Source: Manihot esculenta (lineage: Eukaryota > Streptophyta > Magnoliopsida > Malpighiales > Euphorbiaceae). Taken from it: 64,000 bases of DNA. Below are positions 56,909 through 64,000 of the stretch, in pieces. Position numbers and translations under genes: made by a program. The notes under the pieces were generated by a model. It was not told the DNA's origin and searched no databases. It worked only from the letters and a program-made list of their open reading frames with translations. The stretch lies in contig NC_035175.2 in the NCBI RefSeq assembly GCF_001659605.2, positions 32,521,705 through 32,585,704 on the forward strand. The letters are read 5' to 3'. Position 1 is the first letter of the stretch. Each line of letters starts with the position of its first letter.

Positions 56909-59900
56909 TGTAACGACCCCAAAATGGACCGTCACCAGCGCTAGGATTCAGGTCGGCTTAAGGCCGCCAGAACCCGTAGCAAGCCTGCTATACTCTCTGT
57001 GTACCTGTAAATCTCATACATGATCATACATTTTCTGTGAAAATAAAAACTCTTTTCTGAACCAAGGCTTAACCTGTGCATGCACTATCTCTGTACTCTA
57101 TACTCTGTACTCTGTACCCCTGACTAGAGCTTGCTCTAGATGGGTTAACTCATACCTGTTAAGCCTGGTTTTTCACATGCTCATAAAACTGTTATACAAA
57201 CAGACCATGTACACACAAGATTTACAAAACAACTGGATCAAGGACAATTCTATCTCTATACACCTATTACATCTCTTTATATTATTACATGTCCACTCTA
57301 TACTATTACAAAGCTCTTTACTCTTTCTGTACTCTGTTGATCTTCCCTTGAACAACCTGTACCCTGAACCTGCAAGACTGGGGTTAAGGGAGTGGGATGA
57401 GCTCTATCGCCCAGTGAGTAGAACAGTATAACATATCATTAAAACATTATCTTATGGAATGCATCATAACACAGACAATCCACATCAAGGGTAAACCTGT
57501 CACCAAATAGTCCCAGTATCTGATATCAGGGCGTAGTCAAAGGCACCTAGATTTCCTGTCTCATATATGTATATGTGTATATAACACCTGTACTTACCAT
57601 TGTCACAAGCTCCTGGACTTTACTATACCTGCCAGGGCGTAGTCAAAGGCTCCTGGACTTCTATACCTTGCCAAGGCGTAGTCAAAGGCTCCTGGACTTA
57701 TCTTAGTGACTATTGGATCATTCAGCATTCACCACCAAATAGTCCCAGTATCTCATATCAGGGCGTAGTCAAAGGCACCTGAATTTCCTGTCTCATATAT
57801 GTATATGTGTATATAACACTTGTACTTACCATTGCCAGGGCGTAGTCACAGGCTCCTGGACTTTACTATACCTGCCAGGGCGTAGTCAAAGGCTCCTGGA
57901 CTTCTATACCTTGCCAGGGCATAGTCAAAGGCTCCTGGACTTATCTCAGTGACTATTGGATCATTCAGCATTCACCCACATCAACAAATAACTATGCAAT
58001 GCTACATATTCGTGGATTCTAATGCAATCAACCTACATTTTCTGTGAAAATAAAAACTCTTTTCTGAACCAAGGCTTAACCTGTGCATGCACTATCTCTA
58101 TACTCTGTACTCTGTACCCCTGACTAGAGCTTACTCTAGATGGGTTAACTTATACCTGTTAAGCCTGGTTTTTCACAAGCTCATAAAACTGTTATACAAA
58201 CAGACCATGTACACAAAAGATTTACAAAACAACTGGATCAAGCACAATTCTATCTCTATACAACTATTACATCTCTTTATATTATTACATGTCCACTCTA
58301 TACTATTACAAAGCTCTTTACTCTTTCTATACTCTGTTGATCTTCCCTTGAACAACCTGTAACCTGAACCTGCAAGACTGGGGTTAAGGGAGTGGGATGA
58401 GCTCTATCACCCAGTGAGTAGAACAGTAGAACATATCATTAAAACATGATCTTATGGAATGCATCATAACACAGACAATCCACATCAAGGGTAAACTTGT
58501 CACCAAATAGTCCCAGTAACTCATATCAGGGCGTAGTCAAAGGCACCTGGATTTCCTGTCTCATATATGTATATGTGTATATAACACCTGTACTTACCAT
58601 TGTCACAGGCTCCTGGACTTTACTATACCTGCCAGGGCGTAGTCAAAGGCTTCTGGACTTCTATACCTTGCCAGGGCGTAGTCAAAGGCTCCTGGACTTA
58701 TCTCAGTGACTATTGGATCATTCAGCATTCACCCACATCAACAAATAACTATGCTATGCAACATATTCGTGGATTCTAATGCAATCAACCTACTGCATAC
58801 CCATGATGCATGAACTATGCTAAAAACATTCCATTTCTCAATTAAAAGAATTAAGTTTAGTTCCACTCACCTCTGGCTATCTAGACTGACTCTGCAGGCT
58901 CTGGAGACTCTGAAGCAGTACTCACTGCTGCTCTCTCTGGTTCCTCTGGTCTGTGTAGGTACAGATAAACTCAAATGAGGGACCAAACTAACTCAAGAAT
59001 AACTCTATTAAACTCCCCAAGAATCCCCTTAAACTCACTCATACATCGCTGAAAAGTATGCAAAGGAAAGCTGGATAGAACACTTTCGGCGGCAGGTTCG
59101 GCGGCCGAAAGTCCTCTCCAGAACCGAAACTCATGCACCTTCGGCGGCCGAATCTCAACTTTCGGCAGCCGAACCCTTTCGGGGGCAAGTTTCGGGGGCT
59201 GAAATGCACTCCAGAGAAGAAAGTCTCTAACCTTCGGCGGCACCTTCGGCGGCCGAAACTCCCCTCCAGAGCCGAAAGTCCAAAAGCTCGGGGGCAAGCT
59301 TGGGCAGCCGAAGCCACCTCCTCATGGGTTCGGCGGCCGAATGTACCTTCGGCTACCGAACCTGAGTTCCTCAGCAAGGCAGAAACTTGCTCTGCCTCTC
59401 GCCAAATGCACAAAACTCTCCCAATCTGAACCACCTCAATTCCTCAACTTGCATACACCCGAGTATATGCCCAAAGGGGTCAAAAACTACCTAAAAACCC
59501 CAACAAACAGCAACGCATAACACATACACAAACTTTTCTCACAAACACATCAAAACTCTCTTTTAACCCTATTCATGCAACTCTCCCCCAAAACCTCAAA
59601 AATCTTCCATAAATCATGAAAACAAGCTCAGGATCTTCACTTACCTCTTTAAACCAAGAAGAGTAACGATCCTAACGTGGAGGTTTGGAGCAACTCTCGT
59701 TCAAACTCTCCAAACTTCAAAATTCAAGGTTCTAACTCAAAACCTTCAAAATAACATAAAAATCAATCAAATCTTTGCAAGAGGTAATGAAAAGATGAAG
59801 AAAACTCAAAAAGGACAGGGTCTCACCTCAGAAAGTGAAAGAAAAACGGCAATACTTATCCTTTCAACCGACTTAGGGCCTTTTATAGGTGGCTGGCCAG

Positions 59901-60154
59901 ACCACTTTCGGCGGCCAAACGTGAAACCGAAAGCCATGCATGTTCGGCGGCCGAATGTCACCTTCGGCGGCCGAACCTGACTTTTCTGCCTTGGTTCTTT
60001 TCTTTCAAAAACTTATTCATTTTTAACTTTAAAACCTTAAAACATACTATATTACTTTAGAAAAACATAACTCTTACCCTTCTAGAGGATTCCGACATCT
60101 AGGATTCCACCGGACGACAGGAATTCCGATGTCAGACTCTCGCTGGGTATTACA
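56909..60154 (-). mobile_element. Element A 5' LTR, enlarged by internal duplications
   Basis: TGTAACGACCCC to GGGTATTACA, 3246 bp against 2116 bp for the 3' LTR. A segment of about 1 kb starting at 57027 is repeated from 58034, and inside the first copy about 0.23 kb with the 44-bp minisatellite is duplicated again (57497 and about 57730). The right 1.1 kb matches the 3' LTR closely, including palindrome clusters at 59085-59360 and 59905-59975. Confidence 0.93.
57027..58960. repeat. Nested tandem duplications in the A 5' LTR
   Basis: TACATTTTCTGTG occurs at 57027 and 58034, and AACCTGTACCCTGAACCTGC at 57353 with a near match at 58355. The CACCAAATAGTCCCAGTA block occurs at about 57499, 57732 and 58501. 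The junction CAACCTAC/ATTTTCTG at 58031-58040 marks the larger duplication. Confidence 0.85.
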
Positions 60155-60159
60155 ACTTA

Positions 60160-60843
60160 AGTATCTAACTCCTAAATTTTTAAGAATTTAGAAAATAAGG
60201 TGAGTAATTTCTTTTCCTTCCTAAATTAATAAACTATATAGTGCTTTAACTTGTATTTTTATTAATATTAAATTGTTAGTTTTCAAAAAATTGCTCTCAA
60301 TTTTAAAGTGGAAATTAAACATTTTAAAGTGACAGATGCATGCCTTTTCTCTGCCTTAACAGTGCACAGCTACAGCATGCAGCAAGCTTGCTGAGTGCAC
60401 AGCAAGCTTGCTGTGCTTGCTGCTGTCACAGCAGCAGCCTGATGCTGCACAGCATGTAAAAAGTGTTGCAACACTTTTTCTTTTTGTAACCAATTAATGC
60501 ATTTCATTTCTTTGTAATTCCACATTACTTTTAACATAAATTTACAAGCTATCTTACTTGATTTATAAAAATTAGTAGCTTATTAATCACCCATAATCCA
60601 AAAAATATTAAAAAATAATCATGTCCTCAATAATTGATGTCAACTCAAAACCCCAAATAAATAAATAAAGAACACAAACACAAACAATTAAGCAATAAAC
60701 CCATCAAACTCAATGGCAAGTAATCATCTAATCCTTTTCAAAATTATTAATCTATTAATTAATACAAAATTAAAAAGTAATAGGACAAGCATACATTAAT
60801 CAAACCATAAGAGAATCAATCAATCATTCCATCACTAACTTAC
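60160..60843 (-). other. Distal part of presumed first intron of CACTA element, with palindromes
   Basis: AT-rich sequence with an island (60360-60480) rich in GCAGC. It contains palindromes at 60380-60393 (CAGCAAGCTTGCTG), 60397-60416 (the same core with extended arms, 20 bases) and 60458-60479 (22 bases, core GTGTTGCAACAC). No coding frame was seen. Confidence 0.6.
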
Positions 60844-61080
60844 ATGGAGTGGCAACGATCAGCAGCGGCGGTGGCGGCTCCAGCAATGGTGACATAGCTG
60901 CGGCAGCATGAAAAGCAGCAGCAACAGCGACGGCGAGGCGACGGCAAAGCGCGACAGCCACGGGAACAGCGGCGGCGGTGGCTACAGTGGCAAGGAGAAG
61001 GATGCGGCGCTGAGGAGAAGAGAGGAGAGGAAAAGGGTGGCTGAAATCAAAAGAGAAATGAAAGAGAAGATTAGGGGTTT
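60844..61080 (-). other. Presumed 5' exon of the CACTA transposase gene
   Basis: Read on the minus strand, AAAACCCTAATCTTCTCTTTC (a sequence common in plant 5' leaders) is followed by a GC-rich, CCGCCG-rich stretch and ends at CCAT/GTAAGT (donor GT at 60843-60842). The matching acceptor is 13 bases before the transposase ATG. This GC-rich block stands out in an AT-rich element. It is probably an untranslated leader, possibly captured from a host gene. Confidence 0.45.
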
Positions 61081-61098
61081 TTTTTTTATATGGTTTGC

Positions 61099-61258
61099 AT
61101 TTTCTGACGGATTAGCGACGGAATAAATTCAGTCGCTAATATTTTAAAAATCCGTCGCTAATTCGTCGCAAATCCGTCGCTGATCTGTCGCTAAATTATT
61201 TTTTTCCGACGGAAGGAATTTTCGTCACTATATCCGTGCTGATAGTTTTTTTGTAGTG
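61099..61258. repeat. Right subterminal and terminal repeats of CACTA element E
   Basis: Copies of TCCGTCGCTAA, GACGGATTAGCGACGGA and related motifs fill 61104-61235. The terminus (CTGATAGTTTTTTTGTAGTG, 61239-61258) is the inverse of the left end. Confidence 0.88.
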
Positions 61259-61261
61259 TTT

Positions 61262-64000
61262 GCTTTAAATAAACTCAAATTAATTTATTTTTTTAATTAT
61301 TATTATTATTTCTAAATTAAACACATATATTTATTCTTTTAAATAAAATCATTTTAATCACATTTAAAACATTTAAAAAATTATTTGTATTTTTAACAAT
61401 TTAAAATCTAAGCTTTACGTAATTTATTTACCATTAAAACCATAAATTAAGATGGACTCTCTTTTTAAAAAAATAATATAATAAATCTCTTAATATTAAC
61501 TATAAATGCATTAAGTATTAAATAATCATTATTAAATTAAATTCTAAAAAAGCAATAATTAATTAAAAATATAAAATTTTAAAGTTAAAATAAATAAAAA
61601 ACAAAGGATAAATAAAAAAAATAGAGTTCTCAAAGATTTTGTTATAAATGCCTTTAATGATTTTGAAAAAATTTTTTATTTTATATGTGGCGAAATAGTA
61701 ATAATTTATAGATATTAATTTGAGTCGTTAATTATTTATTAATTTATTATATTTATGAGTTTGGATTTAATGAATAAAGATATTATTATTTATGTAAGAT
61801 TTCGTTTGGCCGTATATTTTTTAAAAAATTTTAATTTTATCAATAACGGTAGAAGTTGATAATATATTGATGTTAGTTCACGATAAATATTTCGACTGTA
61901 ATAATTTATATTATTTTAATAAATATAATATTAGTGATAAAATTTTGGCATTAGTAAAATATTAATTATTAAAAAAATATAGCAATCAAAATATTTTATT
62001 TTCAATTTATTTAGGGTAAAATTATTATAATCTAAAAAAAATTAAATTATAAAATTTTTATATATTTTCAACTTATATTAATAAATATTTATCTTAATCA
62101 ATAAATATTTAATAAATATTTTTTAAAAAATAATTATAAATTTAATTTTATTACAATTTTAAATATTTAAAAAAAATAGTTCAATAAAATCTAATTTTAT
62201 TTTACCGTGCTAAAATCTATTAGAGTAATTATAAAATAAAGTATATAATCAAATATGTAGTGGATGAGCTAGAAACCAGTTACTAATATGGCCATCTATC
62301 ACGAAGGCCTGCATCTTTGCTTCATCAATGAGAACTTTAAGTCATTTAACTCATTCTGCATCTCATTTCTTTCTTTTTTCAATTTCATTCTTTTTTATCA
62401 TTGTCTCATTTAACTCGTTATGTTAAAATAATATTTTGTATTTCAACTAACAGTAAAAATGTAATTAATATAACAGGTGAAGTAAAGACCATATAGCCTT
62501 CGTTTTTTGCTACCTCCAATCTCATCCATATATATTTAGTTATCATCAATGTTTTTTAATAATTACTTCAACATTTCGACACAATCTCATATCCGTTTAA
62601 AATCATATTAAATATTGAGTATTTAAATTCTTTTGTATAAATAATTATATTAAAATTTAATTTAAATTAATTATTTATAATATATATATAGATGTGGGAA
62701 TAATGAGAATGCCCAAAATGGCCATAGTCAAATTCTCTAATTTTCTTCTAAAAAAAAATCTCTAATTATAATTTTTTTTATTTTAATTGGTTAAAAGTTA
62801 TTATTTATAAAAAAATCTTTAATTGGATAACTTGTTAGATTATTTCCTTATTTAAATTAAACTCTATTCTACTAATAATTATCTATCTATTTAGAACAAT
62901 TTTTACAATTTATTAATATATTTTTAAATTTTTAGTTTTATTTATTATTAGTTAAAAAAATCGTTATTATACTTAAACAAAATTATTTAAAAATTAAAAC
63001 CCTTTAAATTAAAATGTTAGATTCTATTTTTTAAAGATTTTAAATAACTGTTTATAAAAATTATTTCATTTTAATTAAAAATCAAATTTATGGGAAGGGT
63101 GTCTTCTAATCAACATTGCATTTGTTCTTTGGATACTTGTAGACGAAGAGGCAAAAGGATCGAGAGAAATGGTTAAATTTTTTTCTTCTTCCAACATTTG
63201 AACAATTTATAAAAAAATAAAATTTTAAATTACTGATGACCAATGAGATTGATAATAAATAAAAATTTTAATTTAATTAACTAAGCATTATCGATGACAA
63301 TATTTTATTGGTAATATTTTATTTTAAAATATAATTTTTTTACTGAATAATATTTATTATCGATAATAAATTGAATTAAAATTAATTACTTAAATTACTA
63401 TCATTATCAATGTATTAAAATATTAAAATAAAATTTTAAATTACCGACCACAAATAATGTCGATAATAAATAAAATTTTTTCATTTAATTAATTAAATAT
63501 TACCGATAAAATATTATCATTAATAAAATTTTTAATTTTTAAATATAATTTATTTTATTTTTGATAATAAATTAAATTAAAAATTAATTATTTAAATATT
63601 ATTGATGACATCCAATCCTCAATACTTATTGACAACTCTGACATTGATAAAGTAGCCCATGCATTGTTAGATTTTGTGTTAATATTGTCGTTGAATTTAT
63701 CAATATCATCGGTAAAGTTGTTATTAGTACGATATCGATAAAACGTCGGTATAATTTGTCTTTAATATTTTTTTAATTTTAATTGGTATGTTAATAAATT
63801 TTTTATAATTATCATTAATATATTTTTATTTTTATTTTTTTTTGAAGTCATATATTTTTATTTTTTATAGTGATAAAATAAAATAAATTGTTATTGATAT
63901 ATTTTTTTAGAATAATAATTACACTTTAAAAGCAAATTCTTTTTCAATATTAAAAAAAATTAACTATTAATAATAAATTTTTCTCATACTTATTATAACA
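61262..64000. other. AT-rich flank, no gene seen
   Basis: There is no long frame, RNA gene or recognisable element. The only less AT-rich pieces are around 62270-62350 and 63100-63170. At 63220-63600 a degenerate unit of about 210 bases occurs twice (AAATTACTGATGACC... and AAATTACCGACCACA...), with GATAATAAAT and TTTAATTAATTAA in matching places. These could be the subterminal zone of another DNA transposon running out of the window. Confidence 0.6.

Larger units (their letters stand above)
20474..60154 (-). mobile_element. Gypsy element A (Tekay/Del-like), interrupted by element B
   Basis: On the minus strand the order is 5' LTR (60154-56909), primer site, gag start (56695), a break by element B, then the rest of gag-pol (27209-22669), polypurine tract and 3' LTR (22589-20474). 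With B and its duplication removed it is about 10.6 kb, with 5.2 kb of interior. It is the oldest gypsy element of the nest: five nonsense codons and strongly rearranged LTRs. Confidence 0.95.
15154..61258 (-). mobile_element. CACTA (En/Spm-type) DNA transposon E, hosting the retrotransposon nest
   Basis: The right end, read inward on the minus strand, is CACTACAAAAAAACTATCAG, and the left end is the same but for TACTACA in place of CACTACA and one extra G after the A run. Subterminal repeats of TCCGTCGCTAA/TTTCCGACGGA type flank both ends. The transposase gene lies inside (16145-19876). Removing the retrotransposon block 20474-60154 and one copy of its ACTTA duplication leaves about 6.4 kb, a plausible size for a CACTA element. 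Stops in the transposase and the mutated first base of the left terminus suggest it can no longer move itself. Confidence 0.9.

Noticed and set aside
60908..61126. Plus-strand basic frame of 72 codons
   Set aside because: It lies opposite to the transposase gene and ends in the subterminal repeats. The minus-strand leader exon explains the region better.
62278..62400. Short minus-strand stretch reading like a coiled coil (ELNDLK-like)
   Set aside because: It is broken after about 20 residues and lies in biased AT-rich sequence; the resemblance is too weak to call.

Overview
This is repeat-rich intergenic DNA from a flowering-plant nuclear genome. The evidence is plant-type Ty3/gypsy and Ty1/copia retrotransposons, tRNA-primer binding sites (initiator Met and Asp), a plant CACTA (En/Spm-type) DNA transposon with spliced exons, and very AT-rich flanks. 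I found no ordinary host gene, tRNA, rRNA or CRISPR array. The species cannot be named from this window.

Region 1 (1-15.15 kb) is a graveyard of plus-strand retroelements. A cut LTR (1-896, element F) abuts an Athila/Tat-like remnant (LTR/leader, tRNA-Asp primer site at 1749, broken gag 1955-3169). That remnant is fused near 3449 to the RNase H, integrase and chromodomain end of a chromovirus (3449-5464) and the start of its 3' LTR. A decayed copia element (5801-13078) follows. After it the chromovirus chromodomain and LTR start are seen a second time (13079-14577), about 2-3% diverged from the first copy.

Region 2 (15154-61258) is one CACTA transposon (E) with matching termini and a TTT/TTT target duplication. 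Its four-exon transposase gene (minus strand, 16145-19876) has two premature stops. A nest of Tekay/Del-like gypsy elements sits in what looks like its first intron. Nesting order is read from target-site duplications (TSDs): A (20474-60154, TSD ACTTA) in E; B (27210-56306, TSD TATGG/TATGT) in the gag of A; C (34435-44155, no TSD) in the gag of B; D (44437-53991, TSD GTAAC) one base inside the 5' LTR of B; G (37366-40013, TSD GAAAC, opposite strand) in C. Without insertions the lengths are about 6.4 kb (E), 10.6 kb (A), 9.8 kb (B), 7.1 kb (C) and 9.6 kb (D).

D is the only intact coding element: one open 1648-codon gag-protease-RT-RNase H-integrase-chromodomain frame between LTRs of equal length with no difference that I saw. 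A has five premature stops and B has two. C has lost almost all of pol and the capsid part of gag, but its LTRs are nearly identical, so it probably moved using proteins supplied by relatives such as D. All these LTRs are long (2.1-3.2 kb) and carry dense arrays of a 13-base palindrome, TTCGGCGGCCGAA.

Region 3 (61.26-64 kb) is AT-rich flank with no gene seen. The most unusual signals are the TSD-less insertion of C, the one-LTR insertion G with a perfect TSD, the palindrome arrays in the transcribed part of the LTRs, and splice-like signals shared by the LTRs.
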